45,782 nucleotides of DNA from Candidatus Poribacteria bacterium (GCA_009841255.1 VXMD01000051.1:1-45782), one strand, 5' to 3'; counted from the stretch's first letter, positions 32,693 to 42,338 are shown. The notes: generated by a model from the letters alone, not told the origin. Program-made: numbers and translations.

Positions 32693-33817
32693 GTGTACGT
32701 TCTTATTCGCAAAATTTTCAGACTGCTTTTATGTCTTGCGATCTTTTTTCCAGTGGTAGCTCTTGCGGGACCCGGTCGGACAGGTGCGCAAATCTTGAAC
32801 CTCGGGGGTGGCGCACGCGCAAGGGCGCTTGGCGACGCGTTTTCTGCGATGTCTGGGGATGTGACGACCTCACTCTGGAATCCAAGCGGACTCGCCGACA
32901 TGCCCGAAAGTAAACTCCGTTCTGGCAGAAAAGCAACACAAGCCTCAATGTTTTATACAGACTACAGCGCGCCTTTCGGAGAAGCAGGAGAAGGATTATA
33001 CTATACCTTTATCTCCGGCGCGATGCCCCTCGGCGATGTCGGAACTATCGGCGCAACACTCCAGTTGCAGGGACAAGGCACAATCGCCGTGACAACCGAT
33101 TCTCCGGATATTCTCCGTGAGGAAAGTCTCGGCACCAATTTCGCGTTGACGTTCTCCTATGCCGACCGGATTACAGAGGCGTTATCAGCAGGAATTAATG
33201 GTAAAATGATTCGGATGGTTCTCGGACGTGAGAGTGGGAGTTCTTATGCTGTTGATTTGGGAATGCAGTATCTCCTTCCGTTCGATCCTGTCCCCACAAC
33301 GCTTGGGGTTGCGATTCAGAACGTTGGACCCGGTATTTCTTTCATTGATGAAAACCAAGCAGACCCGTTACCCCGGTTCTTGCGGATCGGGACCTCTATG
33401 AGTCTTTACCAAGCGAAGCATCACCACATCCGCCTCGTGAGTGGTGTTACCGCCTATATCGATAAATTGGCGGAAGATGAACACGAATTAGGTGTTGATT
33501 TAGACCGACTTAACACCGAAAGAGAGGAAAAACTGACCCGAGATCAACTGCTTTCCGATCGTGGGGTCGGTATCCGGGCGCTTGAATGGCGACACCTTCA
33601 GAAGAATCTCGGTTTGGAGTATTGGCTCGGTAATCTGCTTGCGATTCGGGTCGGCTATAAAGTTGAGCCCGGTATTAATTTACCGAATTTAACGGATTAT
33701 TTTACCGGTGGGATCGGTGTGAAGGTATACTTGTTTAACCTTGATTTGAGCTACGGTCCGAGTTTTGGTCCAAACAATCAACGACTTATTGAGATGACAG
33801 GTATCATTGTTTTTTAG
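32693..33817 (+). CDS. PorV/PorQ-like outer-membrane protein
   Basis: 374 aa with signal peptide (LLLCLAIFFPVVALA). The mature N-terminus GPGRTGAQILNLGGGARARALGDAFSAMSGDVTTSLWNPSGLA is the hallmark of the PorV/PorQ (UPF0164, FadL-like) barrels of FCB phyla. Repeated strand-turn patterns and LGVAIQNVGPGISF follow, and it ends in GIIVF with terminal Phe. PorV members help type IX secretion in Bacteroidetes, but many relatives are general outer-membrane proteins; no other T9SS gene is present here. The start is GTG at 32693 with GGAGGG 5-7 nt upstream. Confidence 0.8.
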   Translation: MYVLIRKIFRLLLCLAIFFPVVALAGPGRTGAQILNLGGGARARALGDAFSAMSGDVTTSLWNPSGLADMPESKLRSGRKATQASMFYTDYSAPFGEAGEGLYYTFISGAMPLGDVGTIGATLQLQGQGTIAVTTDSPDILREESLGTNFALTFSYADRITEALSAGINGKMIRMVLGRESGSSYAVDLGMQYLLPFDPVPTTLGVAIQNVGPGISFIDENQADPLPRFLRIGTSMSLYQAKHHHIRLVSGVTAYIDKLAEDEHELGVDLDRLNTEREEKLTRDQLLSDRGVGIRALEWRHLQKNLGLEYWLGNLLAIRVGYKVEPGINLPNLTDYFTGGIGVKVYLFNLDLSYGPSFGPNNQRLIEMTGIIVF

Positions 33818-33895
33818 CAGTCAGTTGTCAGTTGTCAGTTCTCGGTTAAGAGGTCTTCGTCTCATAAGGGTTCCCTCTTAAGATAGCATCAAAAC
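33818..33895. repeat. AGTTAAGAGG-family repeat cluster
   Basis: Tandem CAGTTGT units (33822-33840) lead into GGTTAAGAGG (33844-33853) and, about 25 bp on, CCCTCTTAAGA, an inverted partner. The same arrangement appears at 18590-18633 and, inside a gene, at 45070-45112. Confidence 0.55.
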
Positions 33896-33944
33896 CCGTA
33901 GTTCGTATTGTCCCGCAAGCTCACACGCGGCTTGCGCATGGAGA

Positions 33945-34010
33945 GCGGATTTAAGGGACGCATCCGATAGTTCTAACGCCCGTGATTTCTCCGCAAGGTA
34001 AGATTAAAAA
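33945..34010. repeat. CCTTGCGG dispersed repeat (copy 2, inverted)
   Basis: Read on the minus strand it gives ATCTTACCTTGCGGAG, GGGCGTTAG, ACTATCGGATGC and CTTAAATCCG, in the same order as the copies at 11500 and 34826. On the plus strand its end is CCGCAAGG plus an A-rich spacer immediately before the ATG at 34012. Confidence 0.6.
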
Positions 34011-34011
34011 A

Positions 34012-34830
34012 ATGAAATTTAACGCCGAAATTATAATACTTGTGTTAATATTTTCTCTGTTGTCTAACATCTGTCTCGCTGTTGATAACCCTCAGGCGTA
34101 CCCCTTTACAGCTTTCTATCTCGATTCTGCTCTCGGGAGCCGGACGCTTGAGAATCAATCGGGTGTCGTTATGGAGGCGACCCAAGAGTTCCAGACTCGG
34201 AAATCTCCAAATGAGGCGTTCCTTTATTCGCTGGTTATTCCCGGTATGGGACAACTCTACACTGGGGCAAAACGCGGTTATTTCTACGCCGCGGCAGACG
34301 TTGTTTTATTGACAACCTATTTTGTTCTGCGAAACAGTGCTTCAAACACGCGAGAGGATTATCGTGATGTCGTCAGGCAACACGTTACTTTTATCGGTCC
34401 TGGCTCTTTTGAGGATTGGGATCCTATAGAGGATTTTGAACACGCCACACAATACGAAACATGGAATCACGTCTACGATTCGGACGAGACACGGGCGCGC
34501 ACCGGTAAGTGGTATTGGGAAGATCTCGATCCAAACCTAAAAAATGAACCCGATTTAAACATCGACTTCGACTCGCGATACCGCTTGGAAGCTTTTGATT
34601 TACGGCAGAATGCGAACGACACCTTTCAACTCGCTCGCACCATATTGGGCATGGCGATTTTAAACCATGTTGTCAGTGCAGTGGAAGCACGGATTTCGAC
34701 GAAACGTTTCAATACCCGGTTGCAGAGGACACTCACACAGACACGACTCAATGGTCTTGAAATAGATTTACAAACAGACATAGCGGCAGGTGCACCGACA
34801 GGAGTCCTTGTCCTACGGAAAAGATTTTAA
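34012..34830 (+). CDS. DUF5683-like envelope protein
   Basis: 272 aa. Signal peptide MKFNAEIIILVLIFSLLSNICLA, then near residue 65 the motif FLYSLVIPGMGQLYTGAKRGYFYAAADVVLL, the PG-G-QLY-G pattern with adjacent hydrophobic helix seen in DUF5683 and related small membrane proteins. A Trp/Asp-rich soluble region (FEDWDPIEDFEHATQYETWNHVYDSDETR) follows, and a C-terminal segment ends in RKRF. Function unknown; probably envelope-located. A GTG 10 codons upstream is in frame, but those codons are repeat sequence that supplies the CGCAAGG ribosome-binding site, so I use the ATG. Its TAA stop lies in another copy of the repeat. Confidence 0.65.
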   Translation: MKFNAEIIILVLIFSLLSNICLAVDNPQAYPFTAFYLDSALGSRTLENQSGVVMEATQEFQTRKSPNEAFLYSLVIPGMGQLYTGAKRGYFYAAADVVLLTTYFVLRNSASNTREDYRDVVRQHVTFIGPGSFEDWDPIEDFEHATQYETWNHVYDSDETRARTGKWYWEDLDPNLKNEPDLNIDFDSRYRLEAFDLRQNANDTFQLARTILGMAILNHVVSAVEARISTKRFNTRLQRTLTQTRLNGLEIDLQTDIAAGAPTGVLVLRKRF

Positions 34831-34889
34831 TCGTACCTTGCGGAGGCGCAACGTGCGTTTGGACTATCACGTGCGTTTCTCAAATCCGT
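34826..34889. repeat. CCTTGCGG dispersed repeat (copy 3)
   Basis: TTTTAATCGTACCTTGCGGAG, then AACGTGCGTTTGGACTATC, CACGTGCG and CTCAAATCCG. It is in direct orientation relative to the upstream gene, and its first bases include that gene's stop codon (TAA at 34828-34830). Confidence 0.65.
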
Positions 34890-34950
34890 CCTCCATTCCA
34901 TTACGGACTACGGACTTTGAGATTATCTTAACAGAATAAGGGAGAATTCT

Positions 34951-35889
34951 ATGCCATTAGAACTATCAGGTCTTTTGGAGGCACTCAATTCGGTTACTGC
35001 GATTCCTATCGTTCCTTTCGATGGGGACAAGATTGATTATACCGGACACGCCAAAAACATTGACTATTTGATGCGCAATAACTATCTTGACGAAGGACGA
35101 CAGCGTGTCATTGCTATCGCTGGGACAAGTCTGGTCCATCATATCAGTGAAACCGAGCAGCTGCGTCTTATCGATCAAACCGGACAACAGATGGGGGATG
35201 ACGGGATCCTTATGTCCGGGATTGTGCCGAATCCGATCCGTCAAGCCGGTCAACTCATCGAGGCACAATCTGAGCTCCATAAACCGCCAGATGTGTATCT
35301 ACTTATGCCCTTGACAGGAATTTCCAGTCCAGAGGGTATCTACCAACAGTACATGGAATTCGGTGAGAGATATGGGACCGATTGTGGGGCGCGCTTTCTC
35401 TACTATTTTCGTCAGAAACGCGACTTAGAAGCCGTCATTCGTCTCCTAAACGATTCACCCCATTTCGTCGGTGTGAAGGTCGGGACAGGTGAAGAGGATG
35501 TCGTGCCACTCGTCGAAGGGGTTGGAGACAGCGGAATCGTGATGTGGGGCATCGGGGATAGATGTACCCGTCCTGCCCAACTGGGTACGAAGGGGCATAC
35601 CTCTGGTATTGCGGTAGCGTTTGCGCGTGCTTCTGACGAGATTAACAACGTCCAGCGCAGGGGAGACTACGAAACCTCCGCCCGTATTGAAACCGACATT
35701 GCACCGCTTGAGGAGATCCGTTTCATGAACGAGCGCGTCTACAACTATTCTGCTGTTGTTGAAGCGATGATCTTAAGCGGTTTCGACGATATTGTCGCTG
35801 GGACGGGGGGTCCATTTAATCCGCGGGTTCCGTCCGAAATTCAGGAACACCTCCGCGAAGTCGCGCAAAACTTAAAGCGGTATCATTAG
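34951..35889 (+). CDS. DapA-superfamily class I aldolase/synthase
   Basis: 312 aa TIM barrel of the dihydrodipicolinate synthase/N-acetylneuraminate lyase superfamily. The N-terminal NSVTAIPIVPFDGDKIDYTGHAKNIDYLM and IAIAGTSLVHHISETEQLRLI fit the family (GTTGE region replaced by GTSLVHHISETE). The Schiff-base lysine is in HFVGVKVGTG. The usual YNxP tyrosine motif is changed to YYFRQKR, and GHTSGIAVAF replaces the typical G-x-SG-N loop. True DapA activity is therefore doubtful; a pyruvate- or keto-acid-dependent lyase or dehydratase is more likely. GGGAG precedes the ATG. The NFACT gene starts 24 bp downstream. Confidence 0.75.
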   Translation: MPLELSGLLEALNSVTAIPIVPFDGDKIDYTGHAKNIDYLMRNNYLDEGRQRVIAIAGTSLVHHISETEQLRLIDQTGQQMGDDGILMSGIVPNPIRQAGQLIEAQSELHKPPDVYLLMPLTGISSPEGIYQQYMEFGERYGTDCGARFLYYFRQKRDLEAVIRLLNDSPHFVGVKVGTGEEDVVPLVEGVGDSGIVMWGIGDRCTRPAQLGTKGHTSGIAVAFARASDEINNVQRRGDYETSARIETDIAPLEEIRFMNERVYNYSAVVEAMILSGFDDIVAGTGGPFNPRVPSEIQEHLREVAQNLKRYH

Positions 35890-35912
35890 GACCTGAGAGT
35901 GAGATTTTTACT

Positions 35913-37622
35913 ATGTCTTACGATAGTTTAGCACTTCGTCTGGTCGTCCAGGAATTGCGTGAAACCCTTTTAGGCGGCACAATTCGACACATTGAGCAGG
36001 CGAACCCCCACACCTTTTCATTTAGAATCGGTCGCGGTGTCCAGACGCATTGGTTGACTTTATCAGCACATTCATTGCATGCCCGCGCACACCTCATCCA
36101 GAAACCGCCATCTGGACAAAAACAATCCTATCTGGCGGATTTTCTCACAACGCATCTCAGACGCGGTACGATTACTGCGATTGAACAACTCGGTTGGGAT
36201 CGGATACTCAAGATAACTGTTCAACCTGTTTCCGATGAACCGATACAGCCACCTCCTAAAGCGATTATCGCCGAATTTATGGGCAAACATAGCAACATTA
36301 TCCTGATTGACGCAACGGACGACAGGATTTTGGAGAGTCTCAAACGTATTGACGAGACAATGAGTCGGCATCGGGAGATTTTGCCCGGTGAAACTTATAT
36401 GTTGCCACCGCAGCAAGAGAAATTAAATCCGCTGACGCTGGATGAAGCAGCATTCACTGAACTTGTTGGTGGACAAGCAGAGGTGCGTTGGCGATACCTC
36501 TTTAACAAAATTGACGGTTTGAGTCCGACGCTCGCAAAAGAGATCGTCGCACGAGCACCGGAAACAGGACTCTGGGAGGCGTATCAACAGGTTATCGACT
36601 GTTTCGATGTGGCGCAGGCTTCACCGCAACTGCTCATGGATGGAGGTGAACCGATTGCGGCGTCGGCTATGGCCCTTCATCAGTTTCCGCAGGCTTCCTC
36701 TCAAGTGTTTGACACAATGAGTGACGCGCTTACGGCGTATTACGAGGCGGTTACTTTAAAGGAGAATATCGTTTCGGAACGCCGGACCCTCACGCAAGCG
36801 TTGAAGAAACAGGAGAATCTGCTCCAGCGGAAAGCGGATGGGCTGCACGCCGATCTGGGACGTGCAGAGAAGGCGGAGGATTATCGGATTCAGGGTGAGT
36901 TGCTTCTCGCGAACCTACACGCGATGACTCGCGGGCAGAAGCAGGTCGCGTTGCAAAATTATTACAGTCCTGACCTCGAAATGTTGTCGATTCCGCTGAA
37001 TCCGGAGCAAAGTCCGTCCGAGAACGCGCAGGCCTATTTCAAGAAATACACAAAAGCGAAACGCGGACATTCACGTATCCAGCAACTCATTTCGGATATA
37101 GAGGCGGATCAGGAGACACTTCGGCTATACGCCTCCAAATTGGAAGCCGCTGATTCTTTGGAGGCACTGCAACGGCTACGGACGGAGTTCGTCGCGAACG
37201 GGTATCTCAAGTCACCGCAGCGGGGTAAGCAGAAACAGGAGGTGGGCGACGGTCCCTTCCGAAGGTATACCTCTGTCAACGGCTTCCAGATGTATGTTGG
37301 GCGGAACAGTCAATCGAACGACCTGCTCTTGCGTCAAATTGCCAAGCCGCGCGATATGTGGCTGCATGCGAAGCAGATTCACGGTTCACACGTCATTATC
37401 CGCAATCCAGAGAATCGTCAGGATATTCCAATGCCGACGTTGTTACAAGCGGCACAACTCGCGGCTTACTACAGCAAGGCGCATCATGCCAGCAATGTGC
37501 CTGTTGACTATACGTGGGCGCGGTATGTCGTGAAGCGGAAGGGGAACGTCGCAGGATATGTGCATTACACGCGCGAGAAGACGCTGTTTGTGGAGCCAGC
37601 AGTGCCGTCGCGAAAAGAATGA
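35913..37622 (+). CDS. NFACT/RqcH family protein (Rqc2 homologue)
   Basis: 569 aa. NFACT-N (1-about 220) with the conserved Asp-Arg of the GWDRILK segment near 96-97, HhH and central coiled-coil region (about 270-440), then NFACT-R (about 455-560) with FRRYTSVNGFQMYVGRNSQSNDLLL and PRDMWLHAKQIHGSHVIIRNP. Bacterial RqcH binds stalled 50S subunits with peptidyl-tRNA and recruits tRNA-Ala to add C-terminal Ala tails that mark nascent chains for degradation. Older names call it fibronectin-binding protein. All key segments appear intact. Confidence 0.88.
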   Translation: MSYDSLALRLVVQELRETLLGGTIRHIEQANPHTFSFRIGRGVQTHWLTLSAHSLHARAHLIQKPPSGQKQSYLADFLTTHLRRGTITAIEQLGWDRILKITVQPVSDEPIQPPPKAIIAEFMGKHSNIILIDATDDRILESLKRIDETMSRHREILPGETYMLPPQQEKLNPLTLDEAAFTELVGGQAEVRWRYLFNKIDGLSPTLAKEIVARAPETGLWEAYQQVIDCFDVAQASPQLLMDGGEPIAASAMALHQFPQASSQVFDTMSDALTAYYEAVTLKENIVSERRTLTQALKKQENLLQRKADGLHADLGRAEKAEDYRIQGELLLANLHAMTRGQKQVALQNYYSPDLEMLSIPLNPEQSPSENAQAYFKKYTKAKRGHSRIQQLISDIEADQETLRLYASKLEAADSLEALQRLRTEFVANGYLKSPQRGKQKQEVGDGPFRRYTSVNGFQMYVGRNSQSNDLLLRQIAKPRDMWLHAKQIHGSHVIIRNPENRQDIPMPTLLQAAQLAAYYSKAHHASNVPVDYTWARYVVKRKGNVAGYVHYTREKTLFVEPAVPSRKE

Positions 37623-37698
37623 AATTATCCTGAAAATCCTTGAATCCTGATTCAGATAACTGAAAACTGAATCTCTTTGACCATCCCACCAAAATGTA

Positions 37699-37727
37699 TG
37701 GACATTGGTTCATAATCGTGTTATACT
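37699..37727 (+). promoter_or_regulatory. Sigma-70-like promoter of the secreted-protein gene
   Basis: TGGACA (37699-37704), 17 bp, TATACT (37722-37727). One mismatch per box. The predicted transcript starts near 37734, 25 nt before the ATG at 37759. Confidence 0.6.
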
Positions 37728-37758
37728 ATCCCCCAAAATGAACAGAGGAGACATTCTT

Positions 37759-38487
37759 ATGAAGCTGGTTAAGTGGTTCACACTGATCGCACTGCTCTGT
37801 ACTGTCAGTCTTTTTACGACGGGTATCGCTACGGCGTTAGACGAATGGATACATGTGGATATAGAACCGTATTCCAACACGAAGTTGGTTAAACACCAGT
37901 GGTGGACGAAGCAGCCCGGGGATAGCACGCTTTCCCGTTTACCTATCGGTGAGGTGGATGCGTTTGAGGGACCGGACGGGAAAGTAGAGTTTAAAATTAT
38001 AGACGGTGCGATTGTTATCTTCGGCACCAATGCTGTGATATGGCCCAAAGCGGTTGAGGGCATCGTGGTTGGGGGCAAGGCAAAGTTCGTCTATTTCTTA
38101 CACGCGACCGGATGGGAACAGAACGGCGTTCCAAGCTACAAGTTCGTGATGCACTATCGGACCGGAAAGAAGGAAGAGCTTGAAATGATTTCAGGTTTTA
38201 ACTCGGATGATTGGTGCCACGAAGAGGCCCCACTGAAAGATGATAATTCTGTCTGGGGATGGGTAAAGAAGGAGGGCGGCCCTTGTGGACACGCAGGGTT
38301 GGTTACCACAAAGTGGGAAAACCCGCGACCCGATGATTGGATTGAGACGATAGATGCCGTCTCTTTGGAATTGGGTTCAGTGCCTGTCATTCCAGCAATT
38401 ACTTTAGGCGAAGCGACACTCGCAGTGGAGCCTGCGGAGAAATTGGCTGTTACTTGGGGAAGTTTGAAAAATCGGCGCGGACGTTAA
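37759..38487 (+). CDS. Secreted protein of unknown function
   Basis: 242 aa. Signal peptide MKLVKWFTLIALLCTVSLFTTGIATA followed by LDEWIHVDIEPYSNTKLV. The mature protein is rich in beta strand and Trp (KHQWWTKQ, ATGWEQNG, VWGWVKKEGG) and looks like a galactose-binding or jelly-roll sandwich. It has VGGKAKFVYFLHATGWEQ-, KFVMHYRTGKKEELEMISG-, WCHEEAP- segments and two cysteines (DDWCHEE, GGPCGH) that may pair. It ends in VEPAEKLAVTWGSLKNRRG, which could be a processing or sorting tail. GGAG precedes the ATG; an intrinsic terminator follows. Confidence 0.65.
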   Translation: MKLVKWFTLIALLCTVSLFTTGIATALDEWIHVDIEPYSNTKLVKHQWWTKQPGDSTLSRLPIGEVDAFEGPDGKVEFKIIDGAIVIFGTNAVIWPKAVEGIVVGGKAKFVYFLHATGWEQNGVPSYKFVMHYRTGKKEELEMISGFNSDDWCHEEAPLKDDNSVWGWVKKEGGPCGHAGLVTTKWENPRPDDWIETIDAVSLELGSVPVIPAITLGEATLAVEPAEKLAVTWGSLKNRRGR

Positions 38488-38500
38488 AGTCCCTCCACTC

Positions 38501-38535
38501 ATAGGCGAGGTTAAGAAACCTCGCCTATTTTTTTT
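38501..38535 (+). terminator. Intrinsic terminator
   Basis: AGGCGAGGTT (38503-38512) and AACCTCGCCT (38517-38526) form a 10-bp stem with a short loop, followed by a run of nine T (to about 38535). It ends the secreted-protein gene. Confidence 0.9.
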
Positions 38536-38560
38536 CTCTTCGCGTGCTACAATATTAAAA

Positions 38561-38589
38561 TTGACTTTATGCATCCTGTATGCTATAAT
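38561..38589 (+). promoter_or_regulatory. Strong rightward promoter before the tnpB element
   Basis: TTGACT (38561-38566), 17 bp, TATAAT (38584-38589). It directs transcription into the right end and tnpB in antisense, and toward groL 1.5 kb away. It may be the original groL promoter cut off by the insertion, or an antisense promoter. Confidence 0.7.
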
Positions 38590-38650
38590 TATATTAGCGA
38601 TTTGTAGTCGCAAAACTTTCGATTATGCAATATTACAACAGTCAATAGTA

Positions 38651-38760
38651 CCCACACGCTAAAGCGTGGGGAAACTTGTGCTTCCTCGCGGTAAGCGTTC
38701 TTCCCGCAGGTTGAACGTCTAACAACCGCTCCACTTTAGGCAGCCAAGCCTGCCCGTTTG
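38651..38760 (-). ncRNA. Putative TnpB guide RNA (omega/reRNA) region
   Basis: In TnpB systems the guide RNA is made from the 3' end of tnpB and the right end. On the minus strand this region contains CCTGCGG/CCGCGAGG (38710-38684) and CCCCACGCT/AGCGTGTGGG (38671-38651) hairpins, after which the guide would read flanking DNA. RNA production is inferred from family knowledge only. Confidence 0.45.
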
Positions 38761-39848
38761 ATGTTGATAGCAGCGTTTACGTCTCGGTCGTGGTGAGAAC
38801 CACATTCAGGACATGTCCACTGTCTATCCGAAAGAGAGAGTTCTTTGTTAGGGTGTCCACAATCACTGCAAGGCTTCGTCGTTGCAGTCCACTGACTGAT
38901 TTTGACAAGGTTTTTTCCGTGCTTTGTACACTTCTGTTCCAATATCTGCAGAAACTGGTAGAAGGCATGATCAGAAACTGTGCGTCCCCAGAGGCGTTTC
39001 ATGCCGTCAAGGTTCAGCGTTTCAAAGCAAAGCGTATCAAACTCTGTGCAGAGTTCGGTTGCCAGTTTCCATTGCCAATCGAAGCGTTGTCGGGCAATCT
39101 TTCGATGAAGTCTTGCCAAAGCACGACAGGCACGATACCAATTGCCAGAACCTTTGACTTTCCGACTGAGGGTCTTGTTGAGAGATTGCAACGTTTTTAG
39201 AGATTGTTTGAGAAATTGCGGGGATTGAATCTTATCACCTGCGTCGCTGGTGAGGAATGTTTTGTTTCCATAATCAAATCCTGCGCTCTTACCCGTCTTG
39301 GGTTTGGGTTCGGAATCGTCAACATTCTCACACGAAAAGTATATCCAATAGTCACCGCATCTGTCACGTTTGATCGTGATTGTCTTGATGAGACCTTTGA
39401 TGTCGCGGTGTTTGTGGAAAGAGAACCATGTATCTATGCAATTGATTTTGATGCGATTGTCTTCAAGCTGATAGCCGGCTTGTGTGAACGTCATGGAGTT
39501 GTATTTGTGACGCGGCTTGATTTTCGGTCTGCCGACTTTACGGTTCGTGAGTCCTGCTTTGCGGTCTTTCTTGTTCTGAAAAAATGCGTCTTGGGATTTG
39601 CCATACCGCAATACAACATCTTGCACCACTTGACTCGGCAGGTCTTTCCAATGCGGTTTCGTCCGTTTCTTGAGTTTCGCAATATGTTTTTTGAGTTTGT
39701 ATGCCGATACATCTTTTCCGAACATACGACGATACCGACGCGACAACAGCAGGATATGCAAGTGGATGCCCCACATCTCATCAATCATGTTGCCGAGTTT
39801 GATGACGTTCTTTTGAGACTGGAGTTTGAACCCGTATGCTTTTCTCAT
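38736..39848 (-). CDS. tnpB: TnpB RNA-guided nuclease-like protein
   Basis: 370 aa. The N-terminal half is the helical/WED-type region (KLGNMIDEMWGIHLHILLLSRRYRRMFG, GRPKIKPRHKYNSMTF). The RuvC-like nuclease has D192 (SAGFDYGNK), E276 (DTLCFETLNLDGM) and the Asp of HDRDVNAAINI (354/356). The zinc finger has CSDC (327-330) and CPEC (346-349). All catalytic residues are present, so it is potentially active as an omegaRNA-guided dsDNA endonuclease of IS200/IS605 elements. The start ATG at 39848 lies 3 bp beyond an outer stem of the structured leader. Neighbouring housekeeping genes are unrelated. Confidence 0.92.
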   Translation of the reverse strand: MRKAYGFKLQSQKNVIKLGNMIDEMWGIHLHILLLSRRYRRMFGKDVSAYKLKKHIAKLKKRTKPHWKDLPSQVVQDVVLRYGKSQDAFFQNKKDRKAGLTNRKVGRPKIKPRHKYNSMTFTQAGYQLEDNRIKINCIDTWFSFHKHRDIKGLIKTITIKRDRCGDYWIYFSCENVDDSEPKPKTGKSAGFDYGNKTFLTSDAGDKIQSPQFLKQSLKTLQSLNKTLSRKVKGSGNWYRACRALARLHRKIARQRFDWQWKLATELCTEFDTLCFETLNLDGMKRLWGRTVSDHAFYQFLQILEQKCTKHGKNLVKISQWTATTKPCSDCGHPNKELSLSDRQWTCPECGSHHDRDVNAAINIKRAGLAA

Positions 39849-39851
39849 GGT

Positions 39852-39944
39852 ATATCCGTTATCCGTCTTTATCCCCTTCCAAGTGGGAGGAAACCAGCAC
39901 GTTACCGAGAGGTAACGCTTGGAATGCTGGTCTCCAACGGATAT
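39852..39944 (-). promoter_or_regulatory. Structured left end / tnpB leader
   Basis: Nested pairs: ATATCCGTT (39852-39860) with AACGGATAT (39936-39944); ACCAGCA (39893-39899) with TGCTGGT (39925-39931); GTTACC (39901-39906) with GGTAAC (39911-39916). In addition TTCCAAG (39877-39883) is complementary to CTTGGAA (39918-39924), which crosses the ACCAGCA stem and would form a pseudoknot. This is the probable left-end recognition structure and also the tnpB 5' leader. Confidence 0.65.
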
Positions 39945-39948
39945 TCTA

Positions 39949-39977
39949 ATTATACCACAATTTTACACCAAAGTCAA
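39949..39977 (-). promoter_or_regulatory. Sigma-70-like promoter reading into tnpB
   Basis: Minus strand TTGACT (39977-39972), 17 bp, TATAAT (39954-39949). The transcript would start at about 39942, at the base of the structured leader, so the leader RNA begins almost exactly with the outer stem. Confidence 0.7.
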
Positions 39978-40004
39978 ATCTTTTTTTGACACAACTATAG
40001 GCGG

Positions 40005-40042
40005 TGTCTACATCCCTGCTCTAAAGGACGGGGGTTTGACAC
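40005..40042. repeat. Solo IS200/IS605-like right-end hairpin before groL
   Basis: An outer pair GGTGTC/GACACC encloses CATCCCTGCTCTAAAGGACG and following G residues, a hairpin with TAAA loop resembling the right ends of tnpB elements. There is no tnpB attached in either orientation that fits, so it may be a remnant. It occupies the leader/promoter zone of groL. Confidence 0.4.
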
Positions 40043-40063
40043 CGAAGATTTTGCTAAAATTAA

Positions 40064-41716
<1,653 letters not shown>

Positions 41717-41756
41717 GCTTATTCATCGTTAGGCGCTTTCATGAAGATTAAGTAAT

Positions 41757-41783
41757 GTGGGCAGGCACAAGACCTGCCCCTAC
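41757..41783. repeat. Stem-variable palindromic repeat (copy 6)
   Basis: GGGCAGG (41759-41765) and CCTGCCC (41773-41779) surround a 7-nt loop that starts CACA; the tail is CTAC. It follows groL closely and could slow or stop its transcription. The rest of 41717-41876 shows nothing else of note. Confidence 0.6.
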
Positions 41784-41876
41784 AATTGTTTTTCGATCAT
41801 ATTACCGAAATATCTATTTAAACTTCATCAAAGTACCCATCTATACAAATACACAACTTTCTATCCGGCACTGTGT

Positions 41877-42338
41877 CTAATACCGTGCCTCCATCCCGCT
41901 ATCCCAATCACAATCGAGACAAAACATCACCTCTGGTCCTAAATACTGGATGTTTTTGCCGCCACACTCCGGACACATTTTTACCGACTTTTCGGATTCA
42001 TCCTTTTCACCGTGTTGGAGTATGTTCAAATAATAGACCTTTAGCACACCCGGATAGCGGTGCCCCATCGGACAGCGGATTAGATCTGAACTATCATTTT
42101 CAAAACGTTCCATTGTTTCTCGAAGGAACGTCAACCGGCGGTGGCAGATCGGACACGGATTAGGAGTCAATTCCTTCAGGACGATCACGTCAGTATTTTC
42201 GTGTTGGATGGAGACGGGCAAGGCGAGGTGGTGCGCGACTTGCAAATGGGATATGCCTTGACCCCCGAGTTTTTCTGCGAGTTCAGAAACGAGTTTCGCG
42301 TAACTTTGTGGGCTTAGGACGACTTCTGTCGGAATCAT
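41877..42338 (-). CDS. Double zinc-ribbon protein of unknown function
   Basis: 153 aa. The N-terminal half is helical (MIPTEVVLSPQSYAKLVSELAEKLGGQGISHLQVAHHLALP). The first metal site is CPIC-HRRL and CPMGH; the second is CPECGGKNIQYLGPEVMFCLDCDWD, a typical zinc ribbon. I do not recognise the family. It is the downstream partner of another unrecognised small gene (gap 88 bp), which suggests a two-gene operon. Confidence 0.6.
   Translation of the reverse strand: MIPTEVVLSPQSYAKLVSELAEKLGGQGISHLQVAHHLALPVSIQHENTDVIVLKELTPNPCPICHRRLTFLRETMERFENDSSDLIRCPMGHRYPGVLKVYYLNILQHGEKDESEKSVKMCPECGGKNIQYLGPEVMFCLDCDWDSGMEARY

Larger units (their letters stand above)
38641..39945 (-). mobile_element. tnpB-only IS200/IS605-type element
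   Basis: The element comprises tnpB on the minus strand, structured right-end hairpins at 38651-38671 and 38684-38710, and a structured left end at 39852-39944. No tnpA (Y1 transposase) is present, so it would need help in trans. The exact ends cannot be fixed without a related element or empty site; I take the outermost hairpin bases. It sits between the terminator of the secreted-protein gene and groL. Confidence 0.7.

Noticed and set aside
30308-33817. Type IX secretion locus
   Set aside because: Only a PorV/PorQ-like barrel is present; no PorK, PorL, PorM, PorN, SprA or C-terminal sorting domains.
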